This document shows positions 25,265 to 33,021 of a DNA stretch of 51,962 nucleotides, one piece after another. Numbering within the stretch: the stretch's first letter is position 1; each line of letters starts with the position of its first letter. The notes under the pieces are model-generated. The model saw only the letters and a list, made by a program, of their open reading frames with translations. It was not told where the DNA came from and did no database searches. Origin of the DNA: Vibrio lentus. GTDB lineage: Bacteria; Pseudomonadota; Gammaproteobacteria; Enterobacterales; Vibrionaceae. The stretch covers positions 1-51,962 of the forward strand of contig NZ_MCZK01000141.1 of the NCBI RefSeq assembly GCF_002875945.1, in the 5' to 3' direction. A program made the position numbers and the translations under genes.

Positions 25265-25521
25265 TATGCGTCCTTCAATAGTTCAGCCACAGACTCCACA
25301 ACGTCATTAACGGTGCGTACTGCTTTGAACTCTTCAGGTTTGATCTTCTTACCTGTTACGTTCTGTAGGTGAACGACCAAATCAACCGCATCAATGCTGT
25401 CTAGGTCGAGATCAAGATAAAGGTGAGCTTCAGGAGTGATATCTTCAGCATCAAGCTCGAACAGCTCAATAAGCGCATCTTTAACCTGGTTGTATACTTC
25501 TTGGTGGTTAGCTTGTGTCAT
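25264..25521 (-). CDS. apeF: Acyl carrier protein ApeF
   Basis: An 85-residue acidic acyl carrier protein. The phosphopantetheine site is Ser42 in LDLDSIDAVDL. It follows the first carrier protein by 10 nt and shares a base with the next gene. Two different carrier proteins are the rule in APE synthases; one is thought to carry the growing chain and the other a specialised intermediate, but which does which cannot be told here. Confidence 0.92.
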   Translation of the reverse strand: MTQANHQEVYNQVKDALIELFELDAEDITPEAHLYLDLDLDSIDAVDLVVHLQNVTGKKIKPEEFKAVRTVNDVVESVAELLKDA

Positions 25522-25531
25522 AAAGATCTGT

Positions 25532-25792
25532 CTAGTTGTTCGTTTGAGATGAGATGTAGTTTGCTAGGTTTTCTACCGATGCAAAATGCTGGCGAGTGTT
25601 TGAATCGTCGGCATCGATAACAATGTTGTACTTTTTCTTGATAGCAAGGCCAAGCTCTAGCGCATCAATAGAATCTAATCCAAGTCCATCACCAAATAGT
25701 GGAGCTTCTGTTTCAATCTCATCAATGCTCATGTCTTCAAGGTTCAATGCGTCGATGATCAGTTGTTTCAGTTCGTTGTGTAATGTTTCCAC
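25532..25792 (-). CDS. apeE: Acyl carrier protein ApeE
   Basis: An 86-residue acyl carrier protein with phosphopantetheine attachment Ser41 in GLGLDSIDALEL. The helix-II motif is more FabB-ACP-like than in the neighbour ApeF. A 104-nt gap, the largest in the operon, separates it from the acyltransferase gene upstream, so an internal promoter or processing site is possible there, though I see no clear one. Confidence 0.92.
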   Translation of the reverse strand: METLHNELKQLIIDALNLEDMSIDEIETEAPLFGDGLGLDSIDALELGLAIKKKYNIVIDADDSNTRQHFASVENLANYISSQTNN

Positions 25793-25896
25793 TTTGGCCT
25801 ACTTAATGCTTTATCTAAATGCTGCTTTAAGGGGGCGATTCTACATTATGCGATGTATTTTCGAAATGCTGATATCGCCTGTTGTTTATTGATTGG

Positions 25897-26667
25897 CTAA
25901 ATACTTTCTTCGGAAGGGAAAATAGTGTGTGCAAGATGATGATTAAGGCGTCTTGCTGCCGAAGTTAAGTTATTCGAATTTTCAATAAAGGGTGCGACTT
26001 CTATTTTACCTTTCACCGCGATATGAAAAAAGGGTTTCGTAGCAGGAACTTGATACCATTTTTTCTCTTTGGTTAAGAATGACGGAGAAACCGTAATATG
26101 AATTACACGTAAATCGGTTTGTGTTCGAGTGGCAATTTGTGCCGCACCACGTTGTAAGGATGGCTCAATTCCGGGCGTTGTGCGAGTGCCTTCGGGGAAA
26201 ACAAGCAATACGTTACCGCGAGAAAAACGTTCTTCACAGCGTTCTAAAAGGTCGTCAGGTGCTTGATTGGGTATGTACCCCGCAGCTTTGACGATCCTCT
26301 TCATAAAAGGGTTTTCCCATATTGCTGCCTTAACGAGGCAATCGCATTGAGGAAGTTGAGAGGCGATCAGCACATAGTCAATCAAGCTTGGGTGATTGGC
26401 GACGATGATGCAGTTGCGATCTTCACGCAGTAGTTCCGCACCATCAATTCGGTAATCAATAGCGCCTGTGAATTTCATGATCTGGCAGAACGCATTGAAT
26501 GAAAAGCGAATCAATCGTTGAGCCTTAAGCTCTCGTTGAATGGTATCCGACGTGATGAGGGCGATCGATGGCAAGATCAAGAAGCTAAGCACTAAGCCTC
26601 CTAATCCGAAGATGGTAAAGCAGAGGCCTGTCGCGAATACTCGCCAATATTGGTCGACCTTACTCAT
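25897..26667 (-). CDS. Lysophospholipid (PlsC-like) acyltransferase
   Basis: A 256-residue membrane acyltransferase with one strong N-terminal hydrophobic helix (about 13-38). The catalytic HX4D motif is NHPSLID (His92-Asp97), the second block FPEGTRTTPG is intact, and a third motif around AGYIPNQ is visible. It likely transfers a polyene or fatty acyl chain to a lipid anchor. Its ATG overlaps the apeC stop (ATGA). By cluster order it is apeD. The substrate is inferred from context. Confidence 0.86.
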   Translation of the reverse strand: MSKVDQYWRVFATGLCFTIFGLGGLVLSFLILPSIALITSDTIQRELKAQRLIRFSFNAFCQIMKFTGAIDYRIDGAELLREDRNCIIVANHPSLIDYVLIASQLPQCDCLVKAAIWENPFMKRIVKAAGYIPNQAPDDLLERCEERFSRGNVLLVFPEGTRTTPGIEPSLQRGAAQIATRTQTDLRVIHITVSPSFLTKEKKWYQVPATKPFFHIAVKGKIEVAPFIENSNNLTSAARRLNHHLAHTIFPSEESI

Positions 26668-27431
26668 TGTTGAGTTCCAGCTTTCGCGCTATTTACCCAA
26701 GTCCAAGCTTGGTGTTTACCTGCAATTGTCCAATGCTGTGTATTCTGAAGAATGTTCTGCAGTGTTTGCAGGCCTTGAGGCAATTCAGCTAATGAGCTTT
26801 CGCTGGTTACAGTTCTTGATACCGATACGGCTCTTGAAATCGAGTATTCATTGCCTGCTGTGAGAACTAAACCCAGAGCATAGTCGGCATAGCTTTGAGT
26901 TTCGAACTCTTGATAGAGCTCAGGTAGAGGCTGGTCGAAATCGATAACTAACACACGATGCGACGGGTATTGGTGAAGGTAAAGATAAGCTTCAATCAGA
27001 GCATTATGGAAAGTATCTTGCCCAGCTGCAATAGAGGTCAATGGAATCGGCGCTTTTGCGGCAATGGTGGTTAGCCCAGCTGCGGTATTGTGTACCGACT
27101 GCGAGAACGCCATTGGCGAGGCATCGTCACCTTCTAATATCGACTGAATCAATGTGGCGGTTCGGTGCAGTTCACCGTGTCGGCTTGCAAAAACCAGATA
27201 ATCAATCGAGGTGTCTTTTAATAGCGTTAATGCGGTTTGGACGGCAAGCTTGCTTTGCAGGCTCATTCGGCGTCGCATCATCGGCGGGATAGCTTTAAAT
27301 TCAGTTGAGCCATCTTGTGGCCAATCTAAATTCTTGCTCCATGTTTGCCATTCGGCATCAGAATTGAGCCCCGCAGAATTTGCAGACCATTTCTCAATAT
27401 TAAACGACATTAATTGGGATTGATTTGACAT
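26664..27431 (-). CDS. apeC: Chain-length-factor-like ketosynthase partner ApeC
   Basis: A 255-residue half-size ketosynthase-like protein that opens the operon. The region VHNTAAGLTTIAAKAPIPLTSIAAGQDTFHNALIEAYLY corresponds to the active-site loop of ketosynthases, but the nucleophilic cysteine is missing (SIAAGQDT in place of STACSS). It also ends before the second His-containing half. In published APE work ApeC forms a heterodimer with ApeO and is needed for chain elongation; here apeO lies about 11 kb downstream in the same operon. The start is 72 nt from a divergent lipoprotein gene, so both promoters lie in that short gap. Confidence 0.85.
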   Translation of the reverse strand: MSNQSQLMSFNIEKWSANSAGLNSDAEWQTWSKNLDWPQDGSTEFKAIPPMMRRRMSLQSKLAVQTALTLLKDTSIDYLVFASRHGELHRTATLIQSILEGDDASPMAFSQSVHNTAAGLTTIAAKAPIPLTSIAAGQDTFHNALIEAYLYLHQYPSHRVLVIDFDQPLPELYQEFETQSYADYALGLVLTAGNEYSISRAVSVSRTVTSESSLAELPQGLQTLQNILQNTQHWTIAGKHQAWTWVNSAKAGTQQ

Positions 27432-27503
27432 AGAGTATTGATTTGCTTTGGGTCTAACTAAATACTACGCGTGCTTATAAATAAACACAGATAAGGAATC
27501 TAA

Positions 27504-27893
27504 ATGAAATTACTAAAAATAGCCGTTTCAATGTTATTCATATTCGTTCTTGCAGGGTGTGGACGTGTCCAACCTGTAATGAATGTTGAGGATACTCCAG
27601 TTGCACTTAATCTTTAAAGCAAACAGGTGAAATCAGCTATTTATGAGTCGGCTGAGAATCGAGGTTGGTTGGTTTCAGAAATAAAGCCTGGCTTGATCCG
27701 TGCAGAGCTGTATGTTCGCTCGCACCATGCTGTGGTTGAAATTCCTTATAGTGACAAGTTTTACTCTATTCTTTACGTTGAATCAGAGAATTTGAAGTAT
27801 GACGATGGTGAAATACACCGTAATTACAACCGCTGGGTTAATAACTTAAACGTTGATATTAAACGTAAGCTTGCAAAAATGGCTGCTGAGTAA
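27504..27893 (+). pseudogene. Lipoprotein gene interrupted by an in-frame TAA
   Basis: A strong start (AAGGA 6 nt before ATG) opens a lipoprotein signal with lipobox VLAGC (Cys19). After 37 codons an in-frame TAA (27615-27617) stops it, yet the same frame then runs on to 27893 with a well-formed sequence (GWLVSEIKPGLIRAELYVRSHHAVVEIPY...). Reading through would give a protein of about 129 residues. No frameshift is involved: only one codon is abnormal, and CAA or another single-base change would restore it. Small lipoproteins at this place are found in APE loci. It is probably a nonsense pseudogene, but sequencing error, readthrough, or re-start at the GTG at 27627 (without the signal) remain possible. 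I do not recognise the domain beyond that. Confidence 0.75.
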
Positions 27894-27922
27894 CCCTCTA
27901 TTATTTTAAAGTTAGGTTTTTC

Positions 27923-28996
27923 GTGTCGGAATATAAATTAGATCCATTCAATGCATTAGAAGCAAAAACAGAAGCGCAAAAGTTGTCTTTCGCTCCGATT
28001 GTTTTTCATACTGCTCGTACACTTCGTGATTTAGGTATTTTAAAAGCCTTGGATGATGCGCGCAACGATGGTTTACCTGCAGATACGCTCTCTGAAATAA
28101 CCGGTGTATCCGAGTACGGCGTGAAAGTTCTGCTCGATATGGCGTTGAGTGCTCATATTGTTACGTGGGAAAAGCCTAACTACAAAATGGCCAACCTTGG
28201 CTTCTATCTTTTGCATGACGGCATGACTAACGCAAACATGGATTTTACTGCCGATGTTTGTTACGCCGCGATGATGCACCTAACGGAAGCGATTGAAGAA
28301 GGTACACCTGCGGGTTTAAAAGAGTTGGGTGACTGGGAAACTATTTACCAAGGCTTGTCTCAATTGCCAGAAAAAGCAAAAGAGAGCTGGTTCAAGTTTG
28401 ATCACTTCTATTCCGATCGTTCGTTCCCTGTTTTGCTTGAGAAAGTCTTCAGCAAGAAACCTAAATCGCTGGTGGATATTGGCGGTAACACGGGTAAGTG
28501 GGCAATGCAGTGCTGCAACCACGACTCAGATGTTGAGATAACGATTGTCGATTTGCCACAGCAGCTAGAAATGGCAATGGCAAACGCGACACAACATGGC
28601 CATCAAGACCGAGTGACGCCATTCCCAGCCAACATGCTCGACAAACAACAAGCGTTGCCTACAGGCGCGGATGTGTGGTGGATGAGCCAGTTCCTTGATT
28701 GCTTCTCGCCAATGGAAATTCTGAGCATATTAAAGCGTGTTCGCTCTCATATGTCAGAAGAGGCGACGGTCTATATCCTTGAACTGTTTTGGGATGCACA
28801 GAAATACGATGCGGCTTCTTATAGCTTAAACGCGACTTCGCTGTACTTTACGTGCTTGGCCAACGGCAACAGCCGTTTTTACCGCAGTGAAGATTTCCTA
28901 GAGATCGTTGAAGAAGCTGGCTTTGAAGTGGTGACACGTACCGACGATATCGGTCTTGGTCATACGCTTCTTGAATTGAAAGCTGGCGCGCAATAA
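27923..28996 (+). CDS. SAM-dependent O-methyltransferase (class I, family 2)
   Basis: A 357-residue protein. Residues about 20-100 form a winged-helix dimerisation domain (FHTARTLRDLGILKAL...LSEITGVSEYGVKVLLDM) as in plant-type O-methyltransferases, followed by a Rossmann SAM-binding domain with motif I LVDIGGNTGKWA and acidic IVDLPQQLEM. It starts at GTG 27923, 29 nt after the lipoprotein frame. It lies head-to-head with the APE operon, and a methyltransferase acting on the aromatic head group is known in other APE systems, so head-group methylation is the likely job. The substrate is not read from sequence. Confidence 0.85.
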   Translation: MSEYKLDPFNALEAKTEAQKLSFAPIVFHTARTLRDLGILKALDDARNDGLPADTLSEITGVSEYGVKVLLDMALSAHIVTWEKPNYKMANLGFYLLHDGMTNANMDFTADVCYAAMMHLTEAIEEGTPAGLKELGDWETIYQGLSQLPEKAKESWFKFDHFYSDRSFPVLLEKVFSKKPKSLVDIGGNTGKWAMQCCNHDSDVEITIVDLPQQLEMAMANATQHGHQDRVTPFPANMLDKQQALPTGADVWWMSQFLDCFSPMEILSILKRVRSHMSEEATVYILELFWDAQKYDAASYSLNATSLYFTCLANGNSRFYRSEDFLEIVEEAGFEVVTRTDDIGLGHTLLELKAGAQ

Positions 28997-29021
28997 AAAA
29001 TAACAAACATGGCTTAAATTA

Positions 29022-30263
29022 ATGAAAAAACTGTCAACTCAAGTCGTGATCATCGGAGCTGGGCCATCAGGGTCTATTGCCGCGTCTTTGCTTCATAAAA
29101 AAGGCATCGATGTTCGAGTGATTGAAAAGAGCCTTTTCCCGCGCTTTTCTATTGGTGAAAGCTTACTACCTGCTTGCATGGAAGTGATTGAACAAGCTGG
29201 GATGAGCGAAGCGGTGGCTGACGCTAACTTCCAATTTAAAGATGGTGCCGCTTTTCGTAAAAATGGCGTGTACACCGCGTTTAATTTTGAAGATAAATTC
29301 TCTGCTGGGCCGGGAACCACGTTTCAGGTTCAACGAGGCGCCTTTGATAAGGTGTTAGCAGACACTGCCGAGGCGCAAGGTGTTGCCATTGATTATCAAC
29401 ATGAGTTGATGGGCATTAACTTCACTGAAGACAGCACCATTTTAGACGTACAAGTGCTTGATGGAGAACGCTATCAGCTAGAGGCTCAGTATGTGCTAGA
29501 TGGCAGTGGCTTTGGTCGCGTGCTGCCTAAGATGCTTGATTTGGAAGAGCCATCATCGCTTCCTCCACGCAAAGCTATTTTCACGCACATTAACGACCAT
29601 ATTTCAGAGGTTGATACCGACCTTGAATATGACCGCAAGAAAATTCTGATCTCGGTGCACCCAACCAACCCTGATGTTTGGTATTGGTTGATCCCGTTTA
29701 GTAACGGTGTGTCTTCGTTTGGTATTGTCGGGGAGCCTAAGTTCTTTGAGTCATACCCAGAAGACAAGATTGCCGCGATTAAGCAACTGGCAACGGAAGA
29801 GCCGGGTTTGGCTGAAATATTGGCGAATGCAGAGTATCCAAACCCTGCCGGTGAAATCGGTGGCTATTCTGCCAACGTAAAACACCTTGCAACAGACAAG
29901 TATGCGCTATTGGGCAATGCCGGTGAGTTCCTTGATCCTGTGTTTTCATCAGGTGTGACAATTGCGATGAAGTCGGCTCAGTTTGCGGTTGAGTGTGTGG
30001 AAAAGCAACTCAATGGAGAGAAGGTTGATTGGGATCGTGATTATGCCGATCCGTTGATGGTTGGCGTAAATACCTTTAGAACTTATGTTGAGGGCTGGTA
30101 CTCAGGTACTTTGCAGGATGTGATTTTCTATCAGGATCCCAACCCGAAGATTAAGCAGATGGTGTGCTCAATTTTGGCTGGCTACGCATGGGATCAGACC
30201 AATCCTTATGTGAAAGAGTCAAAGCGTCGATTGACGACACTGGCAGAGATATGCCGAAGCTAG
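29022..30263 (+). CDS. FAD-dependent oxidoreductase, flavin halogenase-like
   Basis: A 413-residue flavoprotein. The FAD dinucleotide motif GAGPSG is at 12-17, followed by FPRFSIGESLLPAC, a hallmark stretch of the flavin-dependent halogenase/oxidoreductase family, and the WxWxIP signature is WYWLIP (Trp220 to Pro225), which in halogenases blocks monooxygenation. GNAGEFLDPVFSSGV is the second FAD contact. It is 25 nt after the methyltransferase and likely co-transcribed. It could halogenate the aryl ring of the pigment or oxidise an intermediate; many proteins with these motifs are not halogenases, so the activity is unproven. Confidence 0.82.
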   Translation: MKKLSTQVVIIGAGPSGSIAASLLHKKGIDVRVIEKSLFPRFSIGESLLPACMEVIEQAGMSEAVADANFQFKDGAAFRKNGVYTAFNFEDKFSAGPGTTFQVQRGAFDKVLADTAEAQGVAIDYQHELMGINFTEDSTILDVQVLDGERYQLEAQYVLDGSGFGRVLPKMLDLEEPSSLPPRKAIFTHINDHISEVDTDLEYDRKKILISVHPTNPDVWYWLIPFSNGVSSFGIVGEPKFFESYPEDKIAAIKQLATEEPGLAEILANAEYPNPAGEIGGYSANVKHLATDKYALLGNAGEFLDPVFSSGVTIAMKSAQFAVECVEKQLNGEKVDWDRDYADPLMVGVNTFRTYVEGWYSGTLQDVIFYQDPNPKIKQMVCSILAGYAWDQTNPYVKESKRRLTTLAEICRS

Positions 30264-30321
30264 GTAGTCGATTTAGGATGTAGCAACATGCGAAAGCACG
30301 ATGATGACATAGCCTAAAATC

Positions 30322-30347
30322 AAAACAGCCGCAATGCGGCTGTTTTT
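30322..30347 (+). terminator. Terminator after flavoprotein gene
   Basis: AAAACAGCCGC (30322-30332), loop AAT, GCGGCTGTTTTT (30336-30347): an 11-bp stem with T-run 58 nt after the stop. The A-run before it lets it also act for the convergent gene ending at 30405. Confidence 0.93.
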
Positions 30348-30404
30348 GTATTTGATAGATATGGGAAGCTGATTCTTAGCTAATTCTCTTAACTGAGGTT
30401 GATA

Positions 30405-30911
30405 CTACTTCAGGTCGATGCTGTTGAGTCGTCCCATGAAGATAAGCAGCTCAATCACATCTTTGTGAGCTTCAAGCAGCGCTCGTTTGGTTTGGCTGTA
30501 GGCCGCGAGTCGACCGTGTTTGCGTATAGAGCATACTTTGGTTCTGTATTTGTATTCACCACTTTCAGAGAATACGCGCCACTTAGCGATGTAGCATTCA
30601 TCTCGATGTTCAGGATCTGTCTGAGTAGGGTTTGGTTTGAATACTATCTTAGGTTCTAAACTGTGCGGTAAACGTGTCATCAAATAGGGCTCTCTAAGGA
30701 CTTTTGGCCAAAACTTTCCCCAGAGCTTTCTGCCAAGCTCATCTCTTAACTTGATGGTTTTCTTTAGTGCTTTGTCTTCACCCATACGAACAAAACCGAC
30801 AGAACGATGTAACACCGTATCTTCAGGAGTATGGATGTGGATTTTAAAAGCGGTTTGGCCTTTCGATATAAATCGATAACCGGTCGCACCAATCAGATTA
30901 TTCTGGCTCAT
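30405..30911 (-). CDS. Hypothetical protein, possible AP2-like repeats
   Basis: A basic protein of 168 residues with no signal peptide. Two segments, GYRFISKGQTAFKIHIHTP...HRSVGFVR...ALKKTIKLRDELGRKLWG (8-60) and CYIAKWRVFSESGEYKYRTKVCSIRKHGRLAAYSQTKRALLEAHKD (105-153), each look like three strands plus a helix, the outline of AP2/integrase-type DNA-binding domains. This is pattern recognition only and not a confirmed match. It lies alone between the APE locus and the flagellar cluster, with terminators on both sides. It could be a DNA-binding protein; no regulatory link is shown. Confidence 0.6.
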   Translation of the reverse strand: MSQNNLIGATGYRFISKGQTAFKIHIHTPEDTVLHRSVGFVRMGEDKALKKTIKLRDELGRKLWGKFWPKVLREPYLMTRLPHSLEPKIVFKPNPTQTDPEHRDECYIAKWRVFSESGEYKYRTKVCSIRKHGRLAAYSQTKRALLEAHKDVIELLIFMGRLNSIDLK

Positions 30912-30983
30912 AGTTTGCTAAATGATGATTATGTTATTAATAAGGTTACGACAAATACGTTAAAACCGAAACTAATCATCATG

Positions 30984-31023
30984 AAAAAAATAAAGCCTTA
31001 ACAAAAGTGCTAAGGCTTTATTA
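30984..31023 (-). terminator. Terminator after flgT
   Basis: On the minus strand AATAAAGCCTTA pairs with TAAGGCTTTATT (30990-31001 with 31012-31023) around a 10-nt loop, followed by a seven-T run (from 30990 down). It lies 28 nt beyond the flgT stop. Confidence 0.9.
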
Positions 31024-31050
31024 GAAACTATGGGACGGGAGTGACGCTAA

Positions 31051-32184
31051 CTACATGATTTTCTGCATCACATCACCAATTTGAATGCTTCCAGCTAGGC
31101 TAGGTTGATCAATCGTGAGTTCGGCTTCATTTTCATAAACACGAGAAACCGTCAGTGTGATATCACTTTGAGATACCTTGTTACGCGGTAAACCTCGCTG
31201 GTCGATAAACGAACCTGTATGCCACAGTTGCAGTTTGTCCCCTTTCTGCACGCCATGCATTCGCCCTAAGTCAATGGTCACCGTATTGCCAAATACAGCG
31301 GCAACCTCTGGAAGGGTAATCTTACAAGACACCTCTGACTCTAGATCCAACATGATGTTACGACTGACGCGCAGCATCATACTGCCGTAGGTCGATGCCC
31401 AGAAGCGAGCACTGCGGGTATCAACTTCACTGGTCTTTGCAAATGGCCACTTAGCCACTTCACGATAGCTGCGGTTGTACACCTGATGCCCCGTCTTGCC
31501 GTCAAAGACTTGCATTTCTAACGCAAATTGTCGGTTGATAACATCGTCCTTCAACAGCTTAGATTCAATCGTTGCGGTTAAGTCGGTAATGTCGCCACCA
31601 ATGATGTATTGAGCGCCCGTGTCTTGGGCAATCATTTTGATCACTTCTGGTTGGCGCTTATCAATGTCGAAGTCAGTTGTGCCCACAGAAACGAAACTGC
31701 GAGACTCTTGCGCCAATTGTCTGTCTACGACATGGCTGAAGTCATCACCAATGTTATAGATTCTGCCCATAACGGCTTGCTGTGGGGAGGCTACATCAAT
31801 ATTGCCGACGAGAAATGTCTTTTTGTATTGGCTCTCATGGCAAGCATTTGCCGAAGGATAGATGTCGATCCTTGCGGTGATCATTAAATTGCCACCACGA
31901 GTTTTCTCTTTCTGAACCAAGATGTAGCGCACTTCATGGTTGGTAAACTGGAATTCTTTTTTACTCGAATCTAGATAGGGCGTGAGGTTGGAGATACTAC
32001 CAATATCAGCACCTGAGAACTGCACCGCTTTATATACAGCGTCTTCCAGCGCGTGGATGCGTGCGCTTTCTTCCGACGATACGATGGCTGCTGTACCGGT
32101 AACTTCATACCAAGAGGCATGAGCACTGAAGCTTATGGTTATCAGTGAACTTATTGAAAATAAGTAAGATATTATTTTTTTCAT
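31051..32184 (-). CDS. flgT: Flagellar H-ring protein FlgT
   Basis: A 377-residue periplasmic protein with signal peptide (about 23 residues, ending AHA), characteristic of Vibrio sheathed polar flagella. FlgT builds the H ring around the LP ring and is needed for T-ring (MotX/MotY) assembly. The order is an N-terminal domain opening WYEVTGTAAIVSSEESARIHALEDAVYKAVQFSGADI, a middle domain (NIDVASPQQAVMGRIYNIGDDFS...GAQYIIGGDITDL) and a C-terminal SH3-like domain (NTVTIDLGRMHGVQKGDKLQLWH). It is divergent from flgOP, and a sigma-54 element lies about 100 nt upstream of the start. Confidence 0.94.
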   Translation of the reverse strand: MKKIISYLFSISSLITISFSAHASWYEVTGTAAIVSSEESARIHALEDAVYKAVQFSGADIGSISNLTPYLDSSKKEFQFTNHEVRYILVQKEKTRGGNLMITARIDIYPSANACHESQYKKTFLVGNIDVASPQQAVMGRIYNIGDDFSHVVDRQLAQESRSFVSVGTTDFDIDKRQPEVIKMIAQDTGAQYIIGGDITDLTATIESKLLKDDVINRQFALEMQVFDGKTGHQVYNRSYREVAKWPFAKTSEVDTRSARFWASTYGSMMLRVSRNIMLDLESEVSCKITLPEVAAVFGNTVTIDLGRMHGVQKGDKLQLWHTGSFIDQRGLPRNKVSQSDITLTVSRVYENEAELTIDQPSLAGSIQIGDVMQKIM

Positions 32185-32199
32185 CTATTCGTTACCAGT

Positions 32200-32217
32200 T
32201 GGGTATAAATATTGCTT
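32200..32217 (+). promoter_or_regulatory. Weak sigma-54-like element toward flgO
   Basis: GG (32202-32203), ten bases, GC (32214-32215) inside TGGGTATAAATATTGCTT. The -12 TTGCTT is good but the base before GG is G instead of T, so the match is imperfect. It is about 160 nt upstream of flgO. Confidence 0.4.
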
Positions 32218-32283
32218 AACAAATAACTATAAGCTTGAAGCTGACTTAAGTGCGTTTTTCTTAATCTGAACCATTAATGAAAA

Positions 32284-32300
32284 GCAAAGACTGTTCCAAC
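32284..32300 (-). promoter_or_regulatory. Sigma-54 promoter of flgT
   Basis: Read on the minus strand it is TTGGAACAGTCTTTGCTT: GG at 32298-32297 and GC at 32286-32285 with ten bases between, against consensus TGGCAC-N5-TTGCT. Transcription would start near 32273, leaving a leader of about 90 nt before flgT. Confidence 0.7.
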
Positions 32301-32376
32301 ATTGTAATCCATTGAAAAGAATAATGGTGAGAACATATTGGAACAGGTAGCACTAAATATATCTGGAGATAAGAGA

Positions 32377-33012
32377 ATGAAAAACTGGCTCGTAGTAATG
32401 AGTGTCATGTTGATGACATCATGTGCTTATTCGCCCATCTATAACGGCAAGTCTGAGTATTCAGGCAGTCAGTTTATGTTGATGGACAGCCCTCGTCATA
32501 CCATGGATTTTTTCGTGGAAAGTATGACTGAAGATCTGATCATTTCGAATACGAGTATTTCAGCGAGAACTCCAATTGCGATTACTTCGTTTGTTGACCT
32601 GCAACATATGGACACAACAAACTGGCTAGGTAATTCCGTTTCAGAAGGCTTCATTCACCAGTTTCAGCGTCGTGGCTTTAAGGTCGTTGATTTCAAAACA
32701 ACGGGCTCTATTCAAGTGACTCACCAAGGTGACTTCGCGTTAAGCCGTGATTGGAAAGACCTCGCACAGGAACAAGACGTGCAATACGTGCTAACGGGTA
32801 CGATGCTACGCCAAGAGGGCGGTGTGCTTGTTAATGCTCGCGTGGTGGGCATGCAAACCCGCATTGTGGTTGCTTCTGCGCAAGGCTTCTTGCCTGCAGA
32901 CCGTATCGGCCGTGACTTAGATACTCTGAACAGTATTCGAACTCAAGATGGCGTCATCATTCGTTCTGATCCAACGATGACTCAGCCATACACTGTTATT
33001 CTTCGCCCTTAG
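32377..33012 (+). CDS. flgO: Flagellar outer-membrane lipoprotein FlgO
   Basis: A 211-residue lipoprotein with lipobox MTSC (MKNWLVVMSVMLMTSC, Cys16). The start at 32377 is set by GGAG 8 nt upstream; the open frame extends 13 codons further without a signal. FlgO with FlgP forms the outermost basal-body disk in Vibrio. The core region TPIAITSFVDLQHMDTTNWLGNSVSEGFIHQFQRRGFKVVDFK is typical. It is followed directly by flgP. Confidence 0.92.
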   Translation: MKNWLVVMSVMLMTSCAYSPIYNGKSEYSGSQFMLMDSPRHTMDFFVESMTEDLIISNTSISARTPIAITSFVDLQHMDTTNWLGNSVSEGFIHQFQRRGFKVVDFKTTGSIQVTHQGDFALSRDWKDLAQEQDVQYVLTGTMLRQEGGVLVNARVVGMQTRIVVASAQGFLPADRIGRDLDTLNSIRTQDGVIIRSDPTMTQPYTVILRP

Positions 33013-33021
33013 GAGTTCGTG

